Below are positions 26,174-35,217 of a stretch of DNA of 64,000 nt, in pieces. The stretch is from JADJOY01 sp016713535 [NCBI: Deltaproteobacteria bacterium]. GTDB lineage: Bacteria > JADJOY01. The stretch spans positions 14,332 through 78,331 of the forward strand of contig JADJOY010000042.1 in NCBI GenBank assembly GCA_016713535.1, given 5' to 3'. Each line of letters opens with the position of its first letter. Position 1 is the first letter of the stretch. The translations under genes were made by a program, and so were the position numbers. The notes below the pieces were generated by a model. It worked only from the letters and a program-made list of their open reading frames with translations. It did no database searches and was not told the DNA's origin.

Positions 26174-27913
26174 ATGCGCGAAGGACAGTCGATCGATCCG
26201 AGGCGGGCAGGGCGAATGCGCGGCGTACGCCCCGGAGTGCTAGCGGCGCACGCATCGGCCGTGCTGCTCGCCGCGGCTTGGTCGGTGGTTTGCGCTGGAT
26301 GTGGCGGCTCCTCGACACCCGCCTCGACCCCGACCGAGGCCTTACCCAAGGGTTACTTCGACGTCGAGGTTCGAGACGCCGATACCAACGAACTCCTGCC
26401 TGCCAAGATCAGCATCTTCGACGCCAACGACGACTCGGCCGCGGTCATCCCGGGGAACTCGGAGGGTGACCTGCTGCGGATCAAGCTGAACGAGATCTAC
26501 CTCGGCCGAGGCACGGGCCGGATCCACCTCTACGACGGGCAGTGGGACCTCTATTTTTCGCACGGACTCGAATACACGGTCGTCAAGAAGCACCTCGACA
26601 TCACGTTTCCGGTCGGGCAGCAGAAGATCACGCTCAAGCGAGCGATCGATACGACCGGCTACCTCTCGGCCGACTTCCACATCCACGCGCGCCCCAGCTT
26701 CGAGTCCTCGCTCCAGCCGGGCGGGCTCCCGACGCTCGAAGACCGGGTCATCACGTACCTGGCGGAGGGGGTCGAGATCATGGGGTCGTCCGACCACCAG
26801 TGCATCGTCGACTACGCCTCGACGATCGCGCAACTCGGCGTCACGGACCGGATCGGATCACTGGTCGGTGTCGAGGCCACGCCTCCGATCACCTCGTATC
26901 CGAGCGGCGACGGCAACTGCAGCGACTACCGGTTCGTGCCACCGCCGCTCTTCACCGAGCCCGGGCACTGGAACGCGTTCCCGCTGGATCCCGGGCAGAG
27001 CTACGACACCACCTCGGACAAGGGCGTGAACGCCGCGACGCTCTACGACCGCCTCCGCAAGCTCGGGACGCCAGGCGGCGACGCACCACTGGTCCAGCTG
27101 AATCATCCGTTCTACGAGCTGGGCTTCATCAACATCGGCTGGCTCCAGCGTCGCGGATACCGCTTCGGAGCGCCGGTCCCGTTCTCGAACCCCCTGGCTC
27201 CGAACGCCTTCCTCGCGGAGGTTTCCTCGGACGCAGGCAGCAAGACACGGTCCATCGACTTCGACGCCATGGAGCTGTGGTCCGGTGGCTCCTACGTGTA
27301 CGGAATCCCCGCGCGCAACGCCTGGTTCGAGTTCCTGAACCAGGGCCTGCTCAAGATCGGGACCTCGAACTCCGACTCGCACAACACCAAGATCACTGCG
27401 GGCTATCCGCGCAACTTCGTCCACATCGGCACGGACGACCCGTCGCGGGTGACGCCGAAGCAGATCGCCGCGGCGGTCCGGTCCGGCAAGGTGGCTGGCA
27501 CCACCGGTCCGTTCGTGCGGGTGTTCGCTGGCGCAAGCGAACCCGGCGACTTGGTGGCCGCCTCGAACGGCAGCATCAGCCTCAGGGTCAACGTTCAGGC
27601 GGCCCCGTGGGTCCCCGTCGAGCAGGTCCGGATCTACACCAACGGGACCCTGGCGCGGGAGATCCCGGTCAGCAACGGCGACAAGGCCGTCCGGTACGAC
27701 AAGAACGTCACGCTCGATCTGGCGAGAGATGCCTGGGTCGTCGTCGAAGCCGGGGCCGCGCTTCCGAGCGATCCGTCCCAGGAGCCCGCGGAGCCCGACG
27801 TGTACAAGCACATCACGGTCGGGACCAACGGCTTCCGGCCGATCGGGTTCACGAATCCGCTGTTCGTCGACGTCGATGGTAACGGCAAGTTCGACGCGCC
27901 AGGTCTGCCGTAG
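26174..27913 (+). CDS. CehA/McbA-type metallohydrolase lipoprotein (PHP fold)
   Basis: A 579-residue lipoprotein with a signal peptide ending in VVCAGC (lipobox) and GGSSTPAS after it. An N-terminal carboxypeptidase-regulatory-like beta domain (YFDVEVRDADTNELLPAKI) precedes a PHP-type metallohydrolase region: SADFHIHARPS, GSSDHQCIVDY, LVQLNHPFYE, and TSNSDSHNT carry His/Asp metal ligands. This order matches the CehA/McbA family, in which characterised members hydrolyse carbamates or phosphoesters; the native substrate here is unknown. ATG 26174 has GGAGGGCTCCAG in front. The protein is presumably exposed at the cell surface or periplasm. Confidence 0.5.
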   Translation: MREGQSIDPRRAGRMRGVRPGVLAAHASAVLLAAAWSVVCAGCGGSSTPASTPTEALPKGYFDVEVRDADTNELLPAKISIFDANDDSAAVIPGNSEGDLLRIKLNEIYLGRGTGRIHLYDGQWDLYFSHGLEYTVVKKHLDITFPVGQQKITLKRAIDTTGYLSADFHIHARPSFESSLQPGGLPTLEDRVITYLAEGVEIMGSSDHQCIVDYASTIAQLGVTDRIGSLVGVEATPPITSYPSGDGNCSDYRFVPPPLFTEPGHWNAFPLDPGQSYDTTSDKGVNAATLYDRLRKLGTPGGDAPLVQLNHPFYELGFINIGWLQRRGYRFGAPVPFSNPLAPNAFLAEVSSDAGSKTRSIDFDAMELWSGGSYVYGIPARNAWFEFLNQGLLKIGTSNSDSHNTKITAGYPRNFVHIGTDDPSRVTPKQIAAAVRSGKVAGTTGPFVRVFAGASEPGDLVAASNGSISLRVNVQAAPWVPVEQVRIYTNGTLAREIPVSNGDKAVRYDKNVTLDLARDAWVVVEAGAALPSDPSQEPAEPDVYKHITVGTNGFRPIGFTNPLFVDVDGNGKFDAPGLP

Positions 27914-27973
27914 GCTCACGAGCAGCATCGGCGCCCAAAGCTCTCGTGGTCCCGCGCCAGGGTTCGACGTCTG

Positions 27974-27987
27974 ATAATATATATTAT
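27974..27987. promoter_or_regulatory. Perfect 14-bp AT-only palindrome
   Basis: ATAATATATATTAT is a perfect palindrome with no G or C, in DNA that is otherwise strongly GC-rich. It lies 61 bp after the CehA-type gene and 127 bp before the radical SAM start, in the radical SAM gene's leader. It could be an operator or a melting-prone promoter element (TGATAATAT resembles an extended -10). Confidence 0.5.
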
Positions 27988-28113
27988 GTAAACCTACGCG
28001 GCAAGCCCTCCTCCCCCCGCACCGACACGCCTTTTGGGCCTTCACAACCCACCGTGCTACGGTCCGCGGCGCCGCAGGTCCCCCTCCGCGGAAAGCCAGA
28101 ATTCAGACCGAAG

Positions 28114-29607
28114 ATGCGTAAGCTGAAGGTCGTGTTCCTCGAGCGCCTCGCGATGGAGAAGCTCGGGCTGATGTACATCTCGGCGATGGTGCGACGCGCC
28201 GGGCACGAATCGCAGTTGTTCCTCGAAGGCGCCGAGGGAAGCCGGTTCCTCGACCGGGTCGTCGAGGCACGACCGGACGTCGTGGCCTTCTCGGTCACGA
28301 CCGGCATGCACCGATGGGCACTCGAGGTATCCGCTCGCCTCAAGGCGAGGATGGATACCAGGATCTTGTTCGGCGGACCTCACGCGTCTTACACGCCGGA
28401 AGTGATCGAGAAAGATCCGGTCGACCTGGTATGCCGGGGCGAGGGCGAAGAGGCGATCGTGGGCCTGCTCGAATGCCTCGCGGCTGGCGAGAGCCCGCGT
28501 AACGTTCCGAATTTGTGGGTGAAAGAAGAGGGCGTCGTGCATCGAAACGACGTCCGCCCGCTCACCCAGGACCTCGACGCGGTTCCCTTCCCTGACTGGG
28601 ACCTCTACTACCGGTATCCGTACCTTCGCCGGCTTCGCTCGAAGCCCTTGCTCACTGGCCGCGGCTGCAGCTTCCAGTGCACGTTCTGCCACAACCACCT
28701 CGACATGCCGGTCTGCTCGGGCAAGGGCAACTGGGTCCGCAAACGGTCCCCCGAGAACGTGGTCGCCGAGATCCGCGAGTTGCGTCAGCGCTATCCCATC
28801 GAAGTCCTGAACCTCGAGCGTGATGACCACCTCACCATCCAGCGCGACTGGACCTTCGAGTTCCTCGAGGCGTATGCCAGGCAGGTCGACCTGCCCTTCG
28901 TGCTCCAATGCCGGCCGGAGACCATCGACCTGGAAACCGCTGATGCCCTGGCCCGCGCCCGCTGTGCCTCGGTCACGATCTCGTTCGAGACCGCGGACGC
29001 CCGCCTGCGCAACTCGCTTTTACGTAAGGAAATCAGTGACGAGGACGTAGTCCAGGCAGTGACGCTCCTAAAGGAGCGCGGAATCTTCGTGAAGACCTTG
29101 AACATGATCGGGCTTCCGGGCGAGGACCTCGACGGTGCGCTCGAGACCCTGGCGTTCAACGTCCGGCTCCGCCCTCAGTTCGCGCGCTGCTCGATTGCCA
29201 CCCCGTTCCCGGGCACGCGCCTGTTCGAGCAGTCCGTGAGTGCCGGCATGCTCGCGCCGGACCACTCGTCCGAGGACTACTTCGAGGACTACTTCCAGAA
29301 GACCGTGCTCGACCATCCCGATGGCGCGCGCCTCGAAAACCTCCACAAGTTCTTCAGCATCGTCGTGACGTTCCCCTGGATCCTTCCGCTGGTGAAGCTG
29401 CTGGTACGCCTTCCGCCGAATCCGGTCTTCTACCGCCTCTACCTCGCGGCCTTCGTTCTCTACGGCTCGTCCTTCGCCGGGCTCAGCGCACGCAACATCG
29501 TCGACCTGATCCGTTTCACGCCGAGCCCCCTACCCGCACCGAAGGCCGCGCGTCGGTCCTGGACGTTGCTCGCCGTTCTCGAGCGCTTCTCGTTCAACTT
29601 CGACTGA
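28114..29607 (+). CDS. B12-binding-domain radical SAM protein
   Basis: A 497-residue radical SAM enzyme. The N-terminal cobalamin-binding-type Rossmann domain runs from MRKLKVVFLERLAMEKLGLM to about residue 150 (FGGPHASYTPEVI, LVCRGEGEEAI). The radical SAM core has the 4Fe-4S motif GCSFQCTFCHN, then an iron-sulphur barrel with VTISFETADARLRNSLLRK and MIGLPGEDLDGALET. The C-terminal 120 residues are hydrophobic in part (FPWILPLVKLLVRLPPNP), as in BchE/hopanoid-type class B enzymes that work on lipids or methylate carbon. No conserved DxHxxG cobalamin motif is evident, so true B12 use is uncertain. The gene is preceded by an AT palindrome. Confidence 0.5.
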   Translation: MRKLKVVFLERLAMEKLGLMYISAMVRRAGHESQLFLEGAEGSRFLDRVVEARPDVVAFSVTTGMHRWALEVSARLKARMDTRILFGGPHASYTPEVIEKDPVDLVCRGEGEEAIVGLLECLAAGESPRNVPNLWVKEEGVVHRNDVRPLTQDLDAVPFPDWDLYYRYPYLRRLRSKPLLTGRGCSFQCTFCHNHLDMPVCSGKGNWVRKRSPENVVAEIRELRQRYPIEVLNLERDDHLTIQRDWTFEFLEAYARQVDLPFVLQCRPETIDLETADALARARCASVTISFETADARLRNSLLRKEISDEDVVQAVTLLKERGIFVKTLNMIGLPGEDLDGALETLAFNVRLRPQFARCSIATPFPGTRLFEQSVSAGMLAPDHSSEDYFEDYFQKTVLDHPDGARLENLHKFFSIVVTFPWILPLVKLLVRLPPNPVFYRLYLAAFVLYGSSFAGLSARNIVDLIRFTPSPLPAPKAARRSWTLLAVLERFSFNFD

Positions 29608-29650
29608 GCCGTCCCGTCGCTCTCGGCCGTGTCAGCCCCGCTTTGGGCTC

Positions 29651-31233
29651 TCAGCCGGCCGGACTCGCTTCCAGCTCCGGGGTGAACTCGATCACCCCGG
29701 CCGAGGTGGCCGCGATGACCTTACCGTCCCCGAGCGGCTCGAAGTAGCGGATCTTGCGGCCGAGGAACACCCGTGCTCGTAGTTCGAGCGTGTCCGCATC
29801 GACCACGAAGAAGTGGCCGCGGACGAATCCGCCCACGTAGACCCGGCGGCGCGTCGGGTCTACCCGCACCCAGCGGATCCCCGGCTCGAGCTCGAGCTCC
29901 CCGACGAGCGCGCCGTTCCTTCTGTCGACTCGGTAAAGCTTCCCCGACTGAAGGCTTGTCGAAAATAGATAATGAGATCCGTCATCTGAAACTACTTTGT
30001 TGAAGTGATTGACGAAGGTCGCCTTGTTGAAGCGATCCGCTTGCAACCATTGTGGCAAATGTTCGTCATAGAGCCTCAGAATCACCTCACATTGTTCACT
30101 TCCACCGAGATGGCAGCGCTCCAGGCGACCGTTGCGTACGATGAACGCCTCGCGACGAGCAGTCGAAACGGAGAAGCCCATGATGGTGCCGCCATCCACG
30201 ACGATCCGACACTCGTGCGTCCCGGGGTCGTACGAGGCGAGGTGCTCGCCGCCCGGGTAGCCGAGGAGGAGCGTTCGTTCCTGGTCGAAGTCGACCACCG
30301 TGGGGCCGGCGAAGCCACAGGACTCGAAAGGCTTGTCCACCTCGAAGGTCGACAGATCCACGCTCCAGAGCTTCTCCTGAACCATCTCGGGTACCCAGAC
30401 CTTCCCGCGGCCGCAGTCGAGCGCGTACTGGTCGCCCGGAGGAAACCGGACCTCATGCCATGGATCGGCCGAACCCGATCGCAGGTAGATCGCATCCAAG
30501 GTCCCGACGATCCGGCTGTCGGTGGCACAGCCCCGCATCGCGACGCGTAGGTCGTGCCAGTTGATCGGCATCCCGAAGCGCGACCCGAGCCCCGGATTCG
30601 GCCACGATGGCATCACCAGCCGGGCGCCCGGCAAAGCCGCCAGAACAGGCGTCGCGTCGGCTGTGGGTAGGAGCCAGAAGAGCAGTGCTCGGAGCGCTAC
30701 CGACGCCACCAGCACCGCCGCCCCCACGCCAGGCAGCTCAGCCGCCGCCCAACCCGAGCTCCAACCAGCCACACGAAGAGCCAGAAGCCGAATCCCACCG
30801 AGACGAGGATCGCGCCCCGAGTGAGCGGTCCAGGTGGCATCGGCGGCGCTGCCGCGAGGGGGACCGACAGGCAGGCGGCCAGCCCGACCGCGCGATGGCC
30901 GTGCTCTCGCACCCGGAAGGCGACCAGGCAGGCCACGACAGCGGCGGCGGCGGCGTAGCCCCAGTCGGACGGAGCCAGGAAGGGGCCGAGGCGCCCCAGC
31001 GTGAACGTCGTAGCTGCCGCGACCGTCAGGTAGAGCACGGTCAGCAACCATCCGACGGCTGGCCTGCGCCGGCGTAGCGCGATTTCACCGAGCCACAGAA
31101 AGCCGACCACTGGCGCGAGTGGCAGGCTAGCGGGGAACCACACCAGGCCGCCGAAGAGCGTGGCACCGAACCAGCGCCGCCAGAAGAACGAGCCCCGCCG
31201 CTCTTCGCGCCGAGCCCGCGAGCCCTCGGACAT
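29651..31233 (-). CDS. Membrane protein with N-terminal helices and C-terminal beta-propeller-like domain (frameshifted)
   Basis: Reconstructed 527-residue protein that I do not recognise. The N-terminal half (MSEGSRARREERRGSFFWRR) has about seven hydrophobic helices, including LFGGLVWFPASLPLAPVVGF and LILVSVGFGFWLFVWLV-like stretches. After a single-base frameshift in the 30720-30780 region and a last helix, the C-terminal 300 residues look like a beta-propeller (VDLSTFEVDKPFE, YRVDRRNGALVGELELEPG, VDPTRRRVYVGGFV). The start overlaps the stop of the preceding methyltransferase by one base, so the two are coupled. It probably displays a propeller outside the membrane. Confidence 0.5.
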
Positions 31234-32003
31234 CACGCCGGCGTGCAGGCCACGAGGAGACAACCCTCGATTCCTGGGTCCAGCCCAACCCGGTAGTTGG
31301 CGAAGAACAACCGCCGTGCCTCGGGGCTGCGAGCCAGCCACGCCAGCTGGCGCGGGACCGATCGCAACCAGTCCCCGAGCTCCTCGACCACCGTGGCGAG
31401 CTCCTGACGGATGGGGAAGCCCTCGGCGCGGATCACGTCGAACCCAGCTCCTCGCACCACCCTCTCCCACTCGGACACCGTCAGCAGGTTCAGAGTCCGC
31501 TCCCCGAGTAGCCGCTGGAAGTCGGCCGCTGGTGGCACGTGGTCAGGTCGGCGCGCGATGTCGACGAGGCCGATCCGGCCGCCGGGGACGAGCACACGCG
31601 CAACCTCGGGCAACACCGCGTCGAGCGGCGCGGCATAGGCGACCGCCTCGAGAAGTACCGCATCGAAGCTGCCTGCGCGAAATGGCAACGCCATCGCGTC
31701 GGCTCGCACCAGGGGGAGACCCCGCGTGAACGAGTGCCGGCGCGCACGCCAGCGCGCTCGCCCCAGGCTACGCCCCGAGCGGTCGAGCCCGATCACCAGA
31801 ACCTCGTGTTCGGTCGCGACGAGCACGGCGCTCTTTGCCGATCCGCAGCCCACGTCGAGGACCCTGGCGCCGGGCGCCAGCTCCAGCGCGGACGCGAGCC
31901 GACGAGTCGATCCGCTCTGCCCGGCGTGCTGGGAGGCATCGCTGCGAGCCACCAGCCACTCCTGAAACTCGAGCGGACGCGCGTCAGGGCCCGTGCGCGC
32001 CAT
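31233..32003 (-). CDS. SAM-dependent methyltransferase (UbiE/COQ5-type fold)
   Basis: A 256-residue class I methyltransferase with motif I VLDVGCGSAKSAVLVA, acidic LDRSGRSLGRA, motif II RADAMALPFRAGSFDAVLL and RVLVPGGRIGLVDI. ATG 32003 (MARTGPDARPLEFQEWLVAR) is used because residues before it look like non-coding sequence. It lies 46 bp downstream of a radical SAM gene, and its stop overlaps the start of the membrane/propeller gene, so the three form an operon. The substrate is likely the same lipid or small molecule handled by the radical SAM enzyme; this is an inference. Confidence 0.5.
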   Translation of the reverse strand: MARTGPDARPLEFQEWLVARSDASQHAGQSGSTRRLASALELAPGARVLDVGCGSAKSAVLVATEHEVLVIGLDRSGRSLGRARWRARRHSFTRGLPLVRADAMALPFRAGSFDAVLLEAVAYAAPLDAVLPEVARVLVPGGRIGLVDIARRPDHVPPAADFQRLLGERTLNLLTVSEWERVVRGAGFDVIRAEGFPIRQELATVVEELGDWLRSVPRQLAWLARSPEARRLFFANYRVGLDPGIEGCLLVACTPA

Positions 32004-32049
32004 CCCGTCCTCAACGGCTCTCGACCAGACGCAAGCAGGTCGCGGTTGG

Positions 32050-33486
32050 TCAGGCCGGCAGCGCCTGGGGCGGCGGCAGCGGGCGTGCCGCCGGGACCAC
32101 GACCAGACGCGCGCGGCGGAGGAGTCGGCGGACCAACTGCGGAATGGCGATCGGACCGACGTGTCGCAGCAGGCGTAGCGCGCGGGAGGGGCGCACATAG
32201 AACGTCAGCCACGCGGCCATCCAATAGAGACGCACCGCCCATTTCGGCATGTGTTGGGTTCCACTCATGACCCGATCGTTGGCGAAGTCGCCCCATGAGA
32301 TGTCCGCAGCCGGACGTGCGTGCAGGACATCCGAGACCCGCGTGCCGACGTGTGGGCTGAATCCGAAGATCCACGCCGAATCGAGGTCGATCCGGGCGAG
32401 CAACCGGATCGTCTTCCATGCATCGGACAGCCGCTCCTCGGGGTAGCCCACGATGAAGAACCCTTCGGTGCGGATCCGCGTCTCTCGCCGCAGGATCCGC
32501 AGCGCGCTCTCGACGTCGTCCAGCGCGAAGCGCTTCCCCATCGCGTGGACGATGCGCTCCGAGCCGCTCTCGATTCCGAAGCCGACCTTCTCGCATCCCG
32601 CGGCGTCGAGGAGACGAGCGAGCGCCACGTCGATCGTATCGGCGCGGATGCCGTTCGACGCGGCATCCCATCGTACGTTCACCCGCCGCCGCACCATCTC
32701 TTCGCAGAAGGCGTCCACGTAGCGGCGGTCGTTGGTGAACGCGTCGTCCGAAATCGAGAAGCCCTGCACGCCGAAGACGTCGCGCAGGTGCTCGATCTCG
32801 TCGATCACGAACTCGACGCTGTGATGGCGGAGTTTCTTCCCCGAATTCACGGGAGCGGCGCAGAACGTACAGGGGAACGGACAACCGCGGGTGGTGAGGA
32901 TCGGAACGTAGGGAATCGGTCGGTCGAGCCAAGGCTCACGCTTCTGGAGCTCGACGTGCTCGCGCGGCTGGAGGAGATCCCAGGCCGGGAGGCCGAGTGC
33001 ATCGAGGTCGTCGGGAAAGTCCTGCGCACCGACCAGCACGCCGGTTTCGGTCCGGCGCACGAGCCCGGGCACCCGAGAGAGGTCACTCCCCTCCGAGATC
33101 CCGTCGATGAGCATCGGCAGCGCACGCTCCGCCTCACCCACGATCGCGAAGTCGGCCTCGGGCAGGCTTTCGAGCGCCCGCGCGCGGAACCCCGAGACGT
33201 GCGGCCCCCCCGCGACGGTACGGACATCTCGTCTGGCGGACCGCGCCTCGACCATGTAGCTGCGAGCGCGACCGACCGTGTGATCGAAGACCTTCACACC
33301 GAACCAGTCCGGCTGGAATTCTACGACGCGCTCACGAACGCTGCGCGGCTTGCCGCGCATCTCGTCGAGCTCGGGGTCGGCGACCGCGACCTGATGTCCA
33401 GATCGACGTAGCGCCGTCGCCAGGTAGCCGAGCCCGATGTCGGGACCCGCCGTGGCCGGCAGCGTCTTGATCAGCAGCACGCGCAC
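32050..33486 (-). CDS. B12-binding-domain radical SAM protein (second copy type)
   Basis: A 478-residue radical SAM protein. It has an N-terminal Rossmann domain (MRVLLIKTLPATAGPDIGLG, TVAGGPHVSGFRARALESLP, IVGEAERALPMLIDG), then ILTTRGCPFPCTFCAAPVN with the CxxxCxxC cluster motif and VGFGIESGSERIVHAMGK plus FFIVGYPEERLSDAWK. The C-terminus ends in a hydrophobic stretch and a Pro-rich tail. The start is GTG 33486 (GTG CGC GTG). It is the first gene of a three-gene leftward operon with the methyltransferase and the membrane/propeller protein. It differs clearly from the other radical SAM protein at 28114-29607, sharing only the core pattern. Confidence 0.5.
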   Translation of the reverse strand: MRVLLIKTLPATAGPDIGLGYLATALRRSGHQVAVADPELDEMRGKPRSVRERVVEFQPDWFGVKVFDHTVGRARSYMVEARSARRDVRTVAGGPHVSGFRARALESLPEADFAIVGEAERALPMLIDGISEGSDLSRVPGLVRRTETGVLVGAQDFPDDLDALGLPAWDLLQPREHVELQKREPWLDRPIPYVPILTTRGCPFPCTFCAAPVNSGKKLRHHSVEFVIDEIEHLRDVFGVQGFSISDDAFTNDRRYVDAFCEEMVRRRVNVRWDAASNGIRADTIDVALARLLDAAGCEKVGFGIESGSERIVHAMGKRFALDDVESALRILRRETRIRTEGFFIVGYPEERLSDAWKTIRLLARIDLDSAWIFGFSPHVGTRVSDVLHARPAADISWGDFANDRVMSGTQHMPKWAVRLYWMAAWLTFYVRPSRALRLLRHVGPIAIPQLVRRLLRRARLVVVPAARPLPPPQALPA

Positions 33487-33633
33487 GTGGCCGCCTCGGA
33501 TGGCGCTCGGCTCATGCAGCGCCGGGCGCGCATGAGCGACGCCGCGGCGCGAGGGCCGCGATCGTCGAGCGCGCGTTGGCCTGAGGAACCGTCACCGATG
33601 CGATGGGATCACGGCAGGGGGGCAGAACGGATC

Positions 33634-34512
33634 TTAGGGGCGCGTCCCTGCCGGGGTCAACGTACCGGCTTCCGGCAGCGGGACCTGCAGCGGGACCGAG
33701 GCTGGGGACGCGGCAAGATCGTCGCGCTCACGGTCGCTCAGCGTGAGAACCTCGACCCCGGAATCGGTCACGATGACCGTGTGCTCGAACTGCGCGGACA
33801 GCGAGCGGTCGCGGGTCACGGCCGTCCAGCCGTCCGCGAGAACCTCGACGTGCCAGTCGCCGGCGTTGATCATCGGCTCGATCGTGAACGTCATGCCGGG
33901 TCGCAGTCTCTCTCCGCTCCCGGGGCGTCCGACGTGATGTACGGTCGGGGCGGTGTGAAAGATCCGCCCAATGCCGTGTCCGGTGAAGTCGCGCACCACG
34001 GAGAATCCGCGCCCTTCCGCGAAGCTCTGGATCGCATGACCGACGTCACCGAGCGTCGCGCCCGGGCGCACGGCGCGGATGCCTCTCCACAGCGCCTCGC
34101 GAGTCGTTTCGACGAGCCGGCGGGCAGCTAGCGAGGGACTCCCAACGTAGAAGGTTCTGGAGCTGTCGCCATGGAAGCCCTCCAGAACCGGTGTGACGTC
34201 GACGTTCACGATGTCACCGTCGCACAGCACCTGGTCGTCGCGAGGAATTCCGTGGCACACGACCTCGTTGATGGACGTGCAGACGTGTTTGGGGAACCCG
34301 CGGTATCCGAATGGCGCGCTCTCCGCGCCGGCAGCGCGGGTCGCTTCGTCCACCAACGCGTCGATCGCGCCGGTCGTGACGCCAGGACGGATCGCGGTCT
34401 CCACCAGATCGAGGAGGTGAGCCGCGATCCGGCCGACTTCCCGCATACGGTCCACCTGGAACGCGTTCATCCGGATCGGCTTCGGCGGCTTTCGGAATTC
34501 GGACCTTCTCAT
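33634..34512 (-). CDS. map: Type I methionine aminopeptidase
   Basis: A 292-residue metalloprotease that removes the initiator methionine from new proteins. The five metal ligands are visible: Asp in NVDVTPVLEGFHGDSS (two), His in GHGIGRIFHTAP, Glu in FTIEPMINAG and Glu in SAQFEHTVIV. The substrate His region FPKHVCTSINEVVCHGIP is also intact. ATG 34512 (MRRSEFRKPPKPIRMNAFQ) gives a short basic extension typical of map genes of this group; ATG 34470 is an alternative. It is not next to secY or infA as in many bacteria. It is divergent from apaG. Confidence 0.5.
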   Translation of the reverse strand: MRRSEFRKPPKPIRMNAFQVDRMREVGRIAAHLLDLVETAIRPGVTTGAIDALVDEATRAAGAESAPFGYRGFPKHVCTSINEVVCHGIPRDDQVLCDGDIVNVDVTPVLEGFHGDSSRTFYVGSPSLAARRLVETTREALWRGIRAVRPGATLGDVGHAIQSFAEGRGFSVVRDFTGHGIGRIFHTAPTVHHVGRPGSGERLRPGMTFTIEPMINAGDWHVEVLADGWTAVTRDRSLSAQFEHTVIVTDSGVEVLTLSDRERDDLAASPASVPLQVPLPEAGTLTPAGTRP

Positions 34513-34798
34513 GGCTTCGTGGGGCTTCGTCCGGTGGAATCGAAAGGGGCTCGGCGTCGCGCACCCGGATCGGGAGTCGGATCGTGGTTCGATGCCGTCC
34601 TGACGCAGGCTCCGCTTCTCGCGCAATCTCGCATCGCCCACGGCCGACGGCCAGCCTGCCGGGCCAACGCCGCAGGCGCGGAGTCTCGCATGGCGCCCTC
34701 GCCCAAGTCGAGGCGCGACGGCACCTCTGGATTCGGTAGACGACCCCCCGGGGGCCGGTTACTCTCCGCCGCCTTCCGCACGGAGAAGCATATCCATC

Positions 34799-35188
34799 AT
34801 GGGCACCTCGGAAGCACTGACACGCGGCGTACGAGTTCGGGTGCGCTCGCAATACGTGCCCGAGCGATCACAACCGCCACAGGGCGAGTGGTTCTTCACC
34901 TACTCGGTGAGGATCGCCAACGAGGGCGAGGAGCCGGTGCAGCTCGTCAGCCGTCATTGGATCATCACCGATGCGAATGGGCACGTCGAAGAAGTGAAGG
35001 GGCCCGGTGTCGTCGGCGAAACGCCGATCCTCGAGCCCGGCGACTTCTTCGAGTACACGTCCGCGTGCCCGTTGTCGACTCCGTTCGGTTCGATGCGCGG
35101 GACCTACCAGATGGTCACATCGAAGAACGACCGGTTCGACGCCGAGATCGCCGCTTTCTCGCTCAGCGAGCCCTATTCCATCAACTGA
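34799..35188 (+). CDS. apaG: ApaG protein
   Basis: A 129-residue ApaG-domain protein with an immunoglobulin-like beta sandwich (DUF525). RVRVRSQYVPERSQPPQGEW, FTYSVRIANEGEEPVQL, SRHWIITDANG, VVGETPILEPGDFFEYTS and GSMRGTYQM are the conserved segments, and the length is typical. In enterobacteria apaG neighbours ksgA and apaH and is linked to cobalt resistance and magnesium efflux, but its biochemical role is unsettled. Here it stands alone, followed by the acyltransferase operon tail to tail. Confidence 0.5.
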   Translation: MGTSEALTRGVRVRVRSQYVPERSQPPQGEWFFTYSVRIANEGEEPVQLVSRHWIITDANGHVEEVKGPGVVGETPILEPGDFFEYTSACPLSTPFGSMRGTYQMVTSKNDRFDAEIAAFSLSEPYSIN

Positions 35189-35217
35189 TGGATCGTGTCG
35201 CCCGGACCGGCGCCACG

